Assembly (NCBI GenBank): GCA_951394405.1
Contig: OX596341.1
Span: forward strand, 1,798,001-1,862,000
DNA from: Coprinellus micaceus
Taxonomy: Eukaryota > Basidiomycota > Agaricomycetes > Agaricales > Psathyrellaceae
DNA: 64,000 bases
Reading direction: 5' to 3'
Part shown: one piece after another, positions 36,151-47,291 of the stretch
Layout of the letters: each line of letters starts with the position of its first letter
How positions within the stretch are numbered: position 1 is the first letter of the stretch
Position numbers and translations under genes: made by a program
Notes under the pieces: model-generated
The model's input: the letters and a program-made list of their open reading frames with translations, nothing else
What the model was told of the DNA's origin: nothing
Databases searched by the model: none

Positions 36151-36781
36151 ATGGCAATCCGTAACCTCCTGAAGATAGAGTGGCTCGCATTAAACTGCTA
36201 CGTCTATTGGCGACGTCGCGCGTTCCTCGAGTTTGTGGGAACCGAGGGTCGCCAGAGCAGGTTTAATTGCAGGTACCTTAACCTGTTCCTATTGGACTTG
36301 GTATGGGTAAATCTATTTCCACGCAGCGGGTTGTCTAAACGAGTGGCAACAGGAGGCTTCCATCGTCCTACAGGGCTACCAGGCCTTGAGTGGAGTCGGC
36401 CGTCCGTTTGCAGGGCTGTCGCTTGCCTTGGAGGGCCTCGGCCGAAACGACACAGAACTGTGGAAAGCGTTGAGATCTGGGGAGCTGTTGGAAGACCTCC
36501 CCTTCGCGGTTTTACCCTTCAGCTTCACAGCGAAGCAGTGGTGGGCTGAAGGCCTGGCAGCTCCGTCAGCCGACTCTATCTTCGACGACTTTCTGGAAGC
36601 CTGGTATCATCTGCTCAACAATCCAGTGCTCCCCGACACCCTTACCCAGTGCAAGTCTCTCAACGATGTGCTTAAGGAGGCATCCAGATATCTGGACAAC
36701 GAAACCGCCCAGCTGAAGGAGATATTGAAACACTACGAGACGGCCGTAGCAAAAGCAGGAGAATGGTTGGATCAGCTCTAG
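36151..36781 (+). CDS. Unknown protein of the KDZ/TET module, 5' end unresolved
   Basis: The 3' exon is clear: from about 36330 (CLNEWQQEASIVLQGYQALSG) to the stop at 36781, a helical protein ending ETAVAKAGEWLDQL. A likely first exon starts at ATG 36151 (MAIRNLLKIEWLALNCYVYW), but no GT-AG pair I tried joins it to the 3' exon in frame. The closest uses an acceptor at CCACGCAG (about 36325) and is off by one base. Either the first exon lies elsewhere or the copy has a 1-nt indel. No known domain. It is convergent with the TET/JBP gene (26 bp apart). Confidence 0.45.
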
Positions 36782-36806
36782 ATAAAACACAAAACTATAA
36801 CATTTA

Positions 36807-38200
36807 CTATTCCCGACCCCAAATATCCTTGTGGTCCACATTGGGTCTCCTCAAACCCAAATTCCTCTCAAGGGTCGCGGCCAAGGGCGGGAGTAGGTCC
36901 TGAAATCCTTCATCCAAAATGCCACGTCCGACAGCGGGTCGGAAGTAGCTCGCCAAGCAAACCCGCTCCCCATTCGTCTTGCTTGCGCCATGCTCGAAGA
37001 GGTACCCCGGCATGACGAACGCAGTGCGGGGATTGTATACAAAGCGGCCTCCAAGCAAAGGGACTTCCAACCAACCTCCACGGTAAGACCCAAATGTAGC
37101 AAGGATATCCAGGCAGTGAATACCGCCTTTGTTGTCCCTGTGAAACTCCGACTCGCGGTTGGCGATGGCGGCAAATACCTCAAAGGGGCTTGTCCAGTGC
37201 TCAAAAAGCTCTTTGGTGAGTTCGGGATCGTTCGAGTGCTTCCCGGGGTTGTCGTAGAGGGACTGGAAGACCCGGATTTGCTGGTTGTAGTACTCTGGGT
37301 GAACCACCGCAAATAAAGCACCAATGAGGGCGTTGGTAACTCTGAGCGAGGAGAGAAGGGAGCGACCCTCGGGCGACCTCAGCGAGACGGAGGGAGAAGG
37401 TAAGGAGTTGTGACGCTGGGCAAAGTGAGAGCCGTCAGCATCCACCAAGGTATCAACGACACTCTACGCACCCCATATCCCTGGTTGTACCAGCAAATAC
37501 TGAAATTCCCGTTGCCTGGCTGGACTAGGCACCTCTCCGGATTCGCGAAGAGCTCACGATTCTGCCTCCACTGCTCCCCCCCAACTTCCAAAGCCTTTGC
37601 TCCACCATTTCCGAGGGAGCGCATGACATGATCCTTAGTAGGGGCGAACCAAAAAGTGAATCTTGGTGTCCTCCAGCAAAGGGACAGTACTCACAGATCG
37701 TGCGGAAGAGAACGCCCCAGGGATGTACCACGCGATTACGCGATCATCCCGGTCGATGTAGACTGTGGGCTCGTCGACGAGGGGGAGGGTGCCGTCGGGA
37801 TTGCGGGGATAGGCGCTTGCGAACATTTCCCGTAGCAGCTGGTCTCTGGGCTTCGAACCCCCTGACTTCAGCGCATCGGAAACCTCGGAAAGACTGAAGT
37901 CGAGCTTGACTGCAACTGGGGTGAAACATGTTGCGCGGAGATCGCAAAAAGAAACGGACCTCTATTATTCCACGCCCGCACGATCTGGGACGACATGGTC
38001 TCTAGCTCCCCTCGGATCTCCAGGGGAATATTCCCTATGTTGTCCGTGCTAGGATCGGAAATTTTAACACCAGTGGCCTTCTCGCGAACAAGCGCCAGAA
38101 TGCGCGTCACGTAAAAGTCCAGCGTCCGGATACCCTCAGGTAACCCTGGACGGAGGGCCTCGTCCGTCGGACGTTGGGGTTGCGTACGAGACGAGGACAT
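36807..38200 (-). CDS. TET/JBP-type 2-oxoglutarate/Fe(II) dioxygenase
   Basis: Exons 38200-37960, 37915-37695, 37633-37472 and 37415-36807 join in frame (introns 44, 61 and 56 bp) into 410 residues. The N-terminal half includes PTVYIDRDDRVIAWYIPGA, typical of fungal members. The double-stranded beta-helix core keeps the iron ligands His300 and Asp302 (EFHRDNKG) and His350 (YLFEHGA), and arginines 359 and 367 (ERVCLASYFRP) for 2-oxoglutarate. Family role: oxidation of 5-methylcytosine or thymine in DNA. Expansion of such genes together with KDZ transposons is known in Agaricomycetes. The gene is complete, so an active enzyme is likely. Its role for the transposon (counteracting methylation) is a hypothesis. 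Confidence 0.88.
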
Positions 38201-38444
38201 GGTGGCTAAGGGGATGCGGCAAGAATCAAGTGCTCGTGCGCTTAATGCCGCCACACATATCATTTAACCCTTTGATCCGAACAGGTGGCTGTACCTCACC
38301 CAGCCCGTCCATTGCCACTGAGCACTATGTGGCTATGCGGTCGCTGCGACTGCCAGCTGGGACATGCATCATATGGCCGCATCAACAGCCAGCTGACGTC
38401 CGTTGGGCCATCATTGATGCGCCATCCTCGTGGCCCCGCTGCTC

Positions 38445-38958
38445 ATGCCCCAAATACAGTGCTGCCACATGCACTGCCATATTACACTAAGTTCCATATC
38501 TTTAGCGAGAACTTCGGTTACGCAAAACAACGGGTCATTCATTGGGGATGGAGAGGCTTGGGCGAACTGCACCTCCATATCACTCCTTGGAGACTTTCTT
38601 CTGCCTATCTGGGCGGAGAAAGATAAGCGGAAAGAGACAGAGCGCACCCTCAAGCGATTTTCACAAGATCAAGGGTGGGCGAAGCTCCAGGGCTGGATAT
38701 GCCTGGCGAAGGAGTATCCCCGATTCGCAGAGGCCGAGCTAGTGGTGGCTACCCTCAGAGGATGGAAGTCATATTTACTCCTTCTCCAAACATACAAGGT
38801 GAGCCTATCGCAACTCATTTCTTCAAGCCGAGGCACTCACCGGGAATAACTTGTAGAGTGCAAAGCTATCTAAGGCTGCGAAAGAGATCCTGGCTATCAT
38901 CGCCTCGGTGGCCACATCCACCGGGGCTCCGAACGCCATCACCCATTTAGCTCGATAA
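38445..38958 (+). CDS. Unknown helical protein beside the TET/JBP gene
   Basis: Exons up to 38798 and 38857-38958 join in phase 0 across a 58-bp GTGAGC...TGTAG intron. The confident part starts about 38530 (NGSFIGDGEAWANC) and includes LLPIWAEKDKRKETERTLKRF and CLAKEYPRFAEAELVVATLRG. The last exon is KLSKAAKEILAIIASVATST. The ATG at 38445 is the first in frame, but the 5' sequence looks unlike coding, so the true start or a further exon may differ. Function unknown. It is read divergently from the TET/JBP gene and may close the module on its right side. Confidence 0.5.
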
Positions 38959-39928
38959 TCTGTACACGTCACACTTAGTGTGTGATGTGCCGTGGTCCTA
39001 TACATGCAGGCTTTATAAAGGCTTAACGGTTAATGTGTTTAACACGTCTTTAGGATAAATGTATATTGTGCTAGGTACATTCGGCCCAAAAAATCCACGA
39101 CTAGTTGAGCCGCGCCAACCATCGCGAAAATAAGCGCCCACGACACAGCCACAAGTACAGCCATCAGTCCGGGCTCGGAGGCACTCCCTCGTCGAATCTT
39201 TTGAAAGAGCCCCCCCTTTTCCTCTTTTCTAGTTCTGTTCTTCATGCCATCGTCCGGCCAGTCCGAGTTTTGCCCTCTGTGGCCTCTGTGGCATCGCGCC
39301 CATACAATGCGCCACGGGCCACCTCCGTGGCGCCGCCCGTTATCTTGACCATCCAGGGCCAGCGGTTACGCAAGGAATAGATGAGCCCATATATAGACCA
39401 TGTGGGTCGAAAAACAGGGGGGGCGGTCAGTTGAATACAGTTGCGAGAGTAGGGTGAACAATACATAAGGGGAAACGGTTGCATATGGGCCATACCTGGG
39501 TGTGATGAGCCATGTAGCGAGCGGAGCGGCTGCGATCCACTGTTGGCCGAACATTTGCGTCCTCATAAAAAGCTGATAGGCATCTTTTAAAACGCTGAGT
39601 TGGGCCATGAACGAACCATACCTCCGAGGAGAAGCCTCGTGAAATGTACATACACTGTAGACTCTTTCTTTTTAAATTACCTAAAGGTAACGGCGATTAT
39701 CCATGAGGTACAAGTACTTCTTCCCATAGACTCCTTTGCTGCTCTCGTGCGCTTACATCTTCTCGATCCTTCCTAGCATACCATAGAAGTGGAGAAGGTT
39801 TGATGGCTATAGGGGCTTCGGACAGCCTTGGGAACCCCAGACGTGAGGTTCGCGATACGCCTTTAAAACCGTTTGGCTTGCACTCTTTCCTCCCCCTCTC
39901 GCTCCCCGAGCCCACCCCGCAGTCAAAA
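38959..39928. other. Mostly non-coding; right flank of the module
   Basis: The first 150 bases are AT-rich with GTCACACTTAGTGTGTGATG (imperfect palindrome, about 38967-38987) and a TTTATAAAGGC TATA-like stretch (about 39011). One weak candidate gene is listed at 39366-39608. No terminal inverted repeat of the KDZ unit could be recognised by eye. Confidence 0.4.
39366..39608 (-). CDS. Possible small hydrophobic protein
   Basis: An 80-residue frame starting at a true ATG (MAQLSVLKDAYQLFMRTQMF) has an extended hydrophobic, aromatic C-terminal half (SPYVLFTLLSQLY, MVYIWAHLFLA), as in a membrane protein. A second frame further downstream (39039-39245) also has a hydrophobic segment (LMAVLVAVSWALIFAMVGAA). 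A spliced gene of these pieces is possible but the junctions could not be fixed. Low confidence. Confidence 0.25.
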   Translation of the reverse strand: MAQLSVLKDAYQLFMRTQMFGQQWIAAAPLATWLITPRYGPYATVSPYVLFTLLSQLYSTDRPPCFSTHMVYIWAHLFLA

Positions 39929-42210
39929 ATGCCCCGGGGCTCCATTCAAACCTTTTTCGGCTCACTGTTTGCCCATTCCTTTGGGAAACGCCGACGGAAT
40001 AAGCGGCAACTCGCCTCAGAAATTGATACCCCTGGCGAAAATCTCCGCGCTCAGACTTGTGGCGGGAGGGACGCCCACTCGTTGCCAATTACTTTGCGCA
40101 CCTCTGAGGGGGAGGATCCCCTTGCATTCGAATTTCCGCCCCCAGGACCGCTCAGTGGCTCTTTGGGCGCGACATCGGGGCTCTTTTCCAACGCCCACCA
40201 CTTCAACTTGGGTGGCCTACACGTTTTCAATACTGCAAACAAACGGACCAATAGAGACGGTGGGTTGTCTATTTATTCCTGGCAAAGGAAGCACAGTTTA
40301 ATCACACAGGAATCTGCCCACGCAGGTTGGGCAGAGCTGTTAGAACACTCGGCGCCAAATGCGTTATACAACTCCGGTCACCGTTTTGACCCTCCCAAAT
40401 GCGACGAAGATACCCGCGTGGAAGTGATTGGAGAGTTGATGTCCTGGATTCAAGACTGTGACTCGCCCACACGTCTCCTGTGTATGACTGGTGCAGCGGG
40501 TTCGGGGAAATCGGCTCTTCAGCAGAGCATCGCAGAAACGTGCGCAAAGATGGAGATCTTGGCCTCTTCCTTCTTCTTCTCCTCCACCGATAACACCCGC
40601 AATCACACTAGACGAGTGATCCCCACAATCTCCTACCAGCTCGGCCTCGCCAGCCCCGCCCTACGCGACTTCATCATCGCCGCAGTGGAGAAAGACTCCC
40701 TCATTCTGACCAAGTCGATGAGAGCCCAGATGGACGCCCTCATCATTGAACCACTCACCCTGCTGCGATGCCTTCTAGACGGAGAAGCCCTTCTTAAGGC
40801 GCTGCCTCATGCGATACTCATCGATGGCCTTGATGAGTGCCACGGGGAACAACAACAAGAGGAACTTCTGACAGTAATTCAAGAGGGCTTCCTGGCCCGG
40901 CCTTGGATTCCGTTTCGAGTTTTTATCGCCAGCAGACCTGAATGGGCCATCCGCACCGCTGTTGAACCCCACGGCCACCTTCATGCGTTGGTATACCATA
41001 TCCGACTCAGCGAAATGTACGACGCAACGGCGGATATACGAAGGACACTTCGGAGGAAGCTCCGTGCAATAGGTAACCGCAGCGGCGACCCACGCGGCAG
41101 GTGCTTTTCGTGGCCCTCTGAAGAGGACCTCGAGATCCTTGTCGAGGCCGCCTCAGGGCAGTATGTCTACGCAGACACTATCATAAGGTACCTCTCCGAT
41201 AGGCATAGTTCACCTGTGGAGCGGCTCCGCGTTGTGCTCACCTGGAGGCCGAACGAGGCCCAACGGGCACGACCATTTGCAGCCCTTGACATCCTCTATA
41301 CAAACATCCTGGTCACTGCCAAGAACGCGTACGAAACGGTAGACACCAACGCGGAGCGAGACTTTCTCGTTCTCTTCAACGCCTTCCGCCTGCACATCGT
41401 GTCAGACCTCCAGACCATGCAGGCGGAATTTTACTGCCAGAACGGCCCGCTCCTGCTCGAAGCTCACGACCCCTTGCTTGGGTTAGAAAACGGTGGTTTG
41501 GGAATCCTCCTCTCCGACTTGCAATCTCTAGTGGCTTATGGAAGCAACTTGAAGGATGGACGGCAATATCAGACGTTTCACTGGTACCATAAATCCCTTC
41601 ATGATTTCCTGGAGAGCGAATCTCGTGCAGGCGATTTGTTTGTGGAACCAAGGGCGGCGCGAGATTATGTGGTGGAAGCGCAGATGCGCTATCTAAGTTC
41701 CGTTCCTCGCACAGGTAGGCTTCTAGAACGATGTTCTGTTTAAAAGGGTGATTCGCTGAAGCTTGTTTCTTCGCAGTATACAAGAGTTGGACATCTGACC
41801 AATGGGAGGATGTTCTGGACCTATGCGCTTGGTGCTTGGTGACGTTGTTCAACGCCTTCGAGACGCTAGATTTGTCGAATCCGACCCTCATACAAGCCCT
41901 ACACCGGTTCAGAACAGATGGGGGCTTGGCAAAGATTAGTGATTTCTTTGCTCTCCCTGATAGGAACCTCAGAAGCCACACGACTCATTCGTTTCGGGTG
42001 CGCGCACTGACGCACGTCATCTTCGTTTTAGAGGATCAGCCTGAGGTAAGAGAATTTCCCTTCCGACGTCTCACAGTATATGAAGCCTGAGACCTGAGGA
42101 TTAACCCACAGGATGAGGATACGGTTGGGCTCACCTCCGGCCTAAATGCACTTATCCAGGACCTCATTCGACGTACGCACTCCCAAAATCTTATCCCGAA
42201 ACAGGTCTGA
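39929..42210 (+). CDS. NACHT-domain STAND NTPase
   Basis: Exons 39929-41714, 41777-42045 and 42112-42210 join in frame into 717 residues. After a variable N-terminus come SGHRFDPPKCDEDTRVEVI, the P-loop GAAGSGKSA (about 188-196), a sensor-like FFFSSTD and the Walker B region AILIDGLDECHGE (about 295-307), then IASRPEWAI. This is the NACHT layout common in mushroom genomes. The C-terminal half (FHWYHKSLHDFLES) is the usual extension, and no WD40, ankyrin or TPR repeats follow. Family role: nucleotide-switched signalling, often in non-self recognition and cell death; not shown here. An in-frame ATG at 39803 is an alternative start. Confidence 0.85.
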
Positions 42211-42801
42211 CTCGATCGCTGTAGTTCATGGCCTCTTCGGTGGTACAAGTGGCAGGGGACTCTTCCTGCCAGTGAGTTCCTCTGAACGCGTCTAGACACC
42301 CACCGTAGTGTTTATGGCGATTGGACGATTCAATGACATTTGTAGAGTAGGGTGCTGGTCAACGTAAAATGAGGAGAAGGTGGTGCCACGAAAGCGGGAG
42401 GAGTGTCGAGTGTTCGAGGTGGGGTGGAGAGGGGCGCCAATTCATTGATGCCGGCGCGGCCTGGGCGAGGTCCCCGGTCTCCATCAATGCTATGTCTCCT
42501 CTGCTGTGAAGAATGCTGGACGCTGGCACCCCTCGGACACCCAGAATGCGAGGGTAATTGACTGTCATTGCAGTAGTCAAATTCATTTCGATTTCGGTCT
42601 AGACTTACTGCGCTCTTCGCTGGCACCTGGGGCCGGAATTATACCGCGCGTCACATTGGACCCGGCTCCGTACATACGCTCTTTGCTTCCTCCGTCCATG
42701 TCCAGTCACAAAGAAAGCTTTCAGTAGCCTTTCCGTCTCTCCTTGTCCTCTTGTTCTTTTCTTGCTCCCATCTTACTCTCTCGTATAATATTGCCTCGAA
42801 A
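42211..42801. other. No gene recognised; promoter of the helicase gene
   Basis: About 590 bases with no supported coding frame. A C/T-rich leader (CCGTCTCTCCTTGTCCTCTT) precedes the helicase start at 42802, as is common in basidiomycete promoters. Confidence 0.5.
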
Positions 42802-45800
42802 ATGCATACACAACGCCCTCCGAATGGGTACAACGCGCAATACAGGCCAGCGCCAGGCCAATACCAAGGTGGGTGGAAGGGACCGGCGCTTATTCTGGGT
42901 GTACAGCACGCATTCTGATTATCGCTAGATCCTGCCAAAAAGCGGCCAGTCTTCTTACAGCAACAGTATCACCAGCAACCCTCGCTCTTGTTGAACATGA
43001 ATCCCCAATACATGTCTCCCGACGCCCACGGATGGTACGGGCAGCAACACCAGAGTTACGGGCACCCAGGTTACCACCCCCCTGCCCCAATGTACATCCC
43101 ACCTCAACCGCCACACCTCAGCCCCTATCACACGACCGCAATGCTCACCCCGACAAGCCCTGGCATCTCCCTATCCCCCGTGCACTCGCCATATCATCCC
43201 CAGGGCCAGCTCAGTCCCTTGCTTCAAACCAAGCCCTATCCTCAATCCCCACCTGGATTGCCTACCCCCCCGCACCTCACATCGAACATAGCTCAACAGC
43301 AAGTGTACTATGCCACCCATCCTCATCAGGGAGCGTACCACCAACCCCGGCCCACGCAACCTCAGCCCGATGGTCAGTGGACGCCGTCTCAAGCAGCTCC
43401 TGTTCCCGCGCCAGAGGTCACGACTATGACAACGATGTCTACCGAGATACACGAATCGTGGAAGTCGAGGCTGGCGCCGCTCCCTGGCTTTGTGTCACGT
43501 CCTGATCTCCTCCCAATGCGAACCTCAGCCGTCACGATCAAGGTTCCCCCTGTTCCTCCTGGCTTGGGTGGCAAGCCGAATGGCGTCGTTACAAAGGAGT
43601 CCCTCAAGTTGTCAATTTTATCACCCACTCCATTGAAAGAGAACGGAATCGGAATCGCTCAGGCGGATCACAGCCCAGGAGGGTCTTCGAGGAGCAGAGG
43701 CGAGGACGAAATTCCAGTCCTTTCTCCTATCAGCGAGCGTGACGAAGAAGACTTTGAAGTGGATGGACAGGCTATCACGGTGAGGCTCAACGATGGAGCC
43801 CCCTCAGCTCTATCTCCCATCGACTACAGCCTCGACATTTATGTTCGTGTCATGTTTACCCTACTTTCATGACCTCCACTGATCATTCGTTTTAGGCGGA
43901 CCCCTTCGTTCCTCAATACCTTAAAGATATCCAGAACATGCCCCACAGATTGACTCCTCTACCACCCATGCCCATATTCCCTGCTATGGCCTACCTACAA
44001 GACTATCTCCCTCAGAAAAGGGCAGACGAAGCCCACAAGAAAGCCATGAGCCTAGCTCTTCTCTCCATGCCCGCTCCACCTCCTCCACCCCGTCTAGGCG
44101 TCCCGTCGACCCCTACAACTCCCATAACAAAGCCAGAACAACTTCCACCCTTGACCCCACAAACATACCACGCGCACTTCGCCCACCTCCTCCGGTGGGA
44201 GCTTGACGCACAGGCCGTCCAGAAGGAGAACATCATCCTTTGGAAAGTGGGCGTTAGGGTGCTGGATTGGGACGAAGGGACGTTTGCCCTGTACGTTCCT
44301 AGTGTGCGGGGCGATACGGAGTTTGGGGGGCGTGTGGGAGTGGGGGATTTGGTGCATTTGAGGGAGGTGGTGGAGATTAAGGAGATTAGGAGGGATGGGA
44401 GAGAGGAGAAGGAGTATGTGACGGGTCAGGGGACAGGGACGGCGTTTGAGGGCAGGGTTACGGTTGTAAGGAAGAGGGAGGGCTTTATTCGTACGTTTCA
44501 ACCCACCTCGTTATATTCTCGTCGTAACTCCATTGACCTCGGACCTATAAATACCAGACCTATACAGCCCAACACTCAAGCAACACGTCCAGACCTATAC
44601 CAAGCCAGGGCCCAACACCACTTTCGCAAGCGGGTGGCCGGTCTTCACATCCCACGACGACCTGCCTTACTTCTTCAACGTCTCTTTTATGCTCAATGCC
44701 AAACCCCTCTGCGTGATGGAACAGGCCGTCTCCCGGATCGCTTCCTCGCTCGTTCCCAGCTCCCCGAGCCCATCTTCGAAGAACGCGAACCCCCAGCGAA
44801 TGCTAAGCGGGCCTTCGTACCAGTCTCCCTTCACCAAGAAACCTTCCAGTGGCGGCGGCGTCATTGCGGGCAATGGGGTGGAAGCGGAGGACGGTAGCTT
44901 GAACTTGACGCTCCAATGGCTCTTCCCCGAGGAAGAGCATCTGCAGTCATATACGAAGAGCGTACACACGGAGGGTATCAAACCAACGGAGTGGTTCGAC
45001 CATGGGTTGAATGAGGAGCAGCGCACGGCTGTCAAGTTCATTGCCCTTTCCCATTCGGCGGTCCCGTACCTCATTAGCGGACCCCCGGGAACCGGTAAGA
45101 CGAGAACCGTCGTTGAGACTGTACTTCAGATCCTCCGCGTCCAGCCAGAGGCGTGTATCCTGCTCTGTGCTCCGTCCAACCCAGCGACGGATACGCTCGT
45201 TCAGAGGCTTCGCACGCACCTGAATCCGACGGAGATGTTTAGGTTTAATGACCAAAATAGGACGTTCGCGGAGGTTCCTGACGAGATAAGGCAGTACACT
45301 TGTAAGCATTTCACTTCACTTCTGCTCTTCACTCGTCCCAGCTCGCTGACGTGTGCGCTTACTACAGACGTGGACAACGACCGATACGCGTTGCCGCCTT
45401 GGAAGACCTTCCTCAAGTATCGCGTTGTCGTCACATCTTGTATGGATGCTGGGAATTTGGCGGTGGCGCAGTTCACAAATGTCGCGTTGATGGACATGGA
45501 AGCTGAGACTCTAAGCGCGTTCCATCCTCATCGTGAGGCGTCTGTGCGGGTGCAGCCGCATTGGACCCATCTTATCATTGACGAGGTGCCTTTCCTTTCC
45601 TTTTGTCAGCTTGCCCACACACCTGCGGTTTCGAATGCTGACGAGGTCTGTGCTTGTGTAGGCTGCCCAAGGCTCCGAACCAGAACTTTTGATACCCATT
45701 TCAGTCGTCACCACACACTCTAATCATCATCAGCATTCCTCTTCAAACTCTAATACGGACGACACCAATACCAATATTACAACAACAACAGTCCCACAGC

Positions 45801-47090
45801 TCGTCCTCTGTGGAGACCCTAATCAGCTTGGGCCCATGATTTGTTCCGAGGAAGCGCGTATAGGGGAACTCGATGTTTCCTTGTTGGAGCGCCTCTTCGA
45901 ACGGGCACTGTATATCCCGAAACGCCGACTCACTATTTCGTCGATCCTTGAAGCTTCGTATCAACAATACCCGAATCTTAGCCAGCACTCTCAGTCTCAA
46001 ACTCAAATTCAACCTAATACTTTCTCTTCGACTAATTCAAGTTTTACGCCCAACGGTCCTGTTACTTCTAATAATAATAAACGGTTTACTAATCTTGTCA
46101 AGGTACGTTTCCTCCCTCCTTTTGCGTCACCAGCGTTCTTCAAACGTGTTTCGCTGATGCTGGCGCCTCCTCGACTAGAATTACCGCAGCCATCCTGTTA
46201 TTTTGATGCCGCCATCTGCCATGTTCTATAATGATACACTACAGCCTTGTGCAAAGAATGGGACGGTAATATGGTCTGGGCTTTCCGCGCCCCACTTGCC
46301 GGTCAAGTTCATTGGACACAACCATCCGGAAGCCACCAACGACGAGGTAGGCCCATCCTCCCTGTACAACGACGTTAGCTAACCCTTCGTTTCCATCCTA
46401 GCGAGCGACCTGGTACAACAAAGGAGAAATCCGCAAAGTAGTGGACGTGATCAAGTCCATGCTCGCGGATAACGTCCTGTCGACGCCGCCCTTGCGCCCT
46501 GGGCATATCGGGGTGATGGCCCCCTGGAGAGAACAGGTGTGGAAGTTGCGAGAGGAGTTGAGGAAGGAGCGATTGCATGCGGTGGATGTGGGAACGGTGG
46601 AGGATTTCCAGGGGAGGGAGAGTCGGGTGATCATCATCTCGTGTGTGAGGTCAAACCCGAGGTTCTTGGAAGAGGATGCGAGGAAGGGTTTGGGGATCTT
46701 CCATGAGAGGAAGAGGTATGTTGTGCTTTCATTATGTCCTTGGATTGTCGGCAGATACTAACCACGTTTCTAGGATGAACGTCGCGATTACACGTGCGAG
46801 GGAGGTGCTGGTGGTAGTCGGCAATGGTAATCTCCTTCAACGAGATTCCTATTGGAAGAGCTTCTTGCAGTTCTGTATCCGGAACAAGCTGTACGTCTCT
46901 GGCCTCCCTCTCTTTCCTTTTCGTATGCTCAACGCCGACTTCCAGATATGTGGGACCGGATTTGGAACTTGAATCCGACGGGAACTATATCTCGAAGCTG
47001 GAATCACAGCTGCTGAACTCGGATCTCGATCCAGAGGACCTTGGCCTGCTGACCGCGGGAGGTGTGGCGCGGGAGGTTCTCAGGGATTGA
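42802..47090 (+). CDS. SDE3/MOV10-like superfamily 1 RNA helicase, copy 1
   Basis: Ten exons (42802-42868, 42929-43842, 43896-44490, 44558-45301, 45368-45585, 45662-46102, 46179-46346, 46402-46715, 46774-46890, 46946-47090) splice in frame into 1240 residues. A Pro/Gln/Tyr-rich N-terminus of about 200 residues precedes IHESWKSRLAPLPG. The Upf1-like helicase core is complete: NEEQRTAVK, GPPGTGKT (about 699-706), LCAPSNPATD, DEAAQGSEPE, LCGDPNQLGP, NYRSHP, VGTVEDFQGRE and MNVAITRARE. Family role: ATP-driven RNA unwinding; SDE3/MOV10 members act in RNA silencing and retroelement control. That assignment rests on motif reading. The paralogue is at 56111-59770. Confidence 0.85.
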
Positions 47091-47291
47091 TGTTGTAACT
47101 CATACGTAGCTCTTCTGCCAGTACTACTCACTACACGGCAGGGTTCTCCCTGGTGCACAAATACATGAAACTCGAGGCATATAGATATCCCAGAGAAAGC
47201 GGAAAGGAAGGAACGGTAATAGAACGGGATAGAATACTGACAAGACCAATTGCCCACTACAACACGGAGTATACCGCAAACTGACTACAAG

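Noticed and set aside
38959..39100. Right terminal inverted repeat of the KDZ module
   Set aside because: An imperfect palindrome and AT-rich sequence are present, but no matching inverted sequence was found left of 24577.
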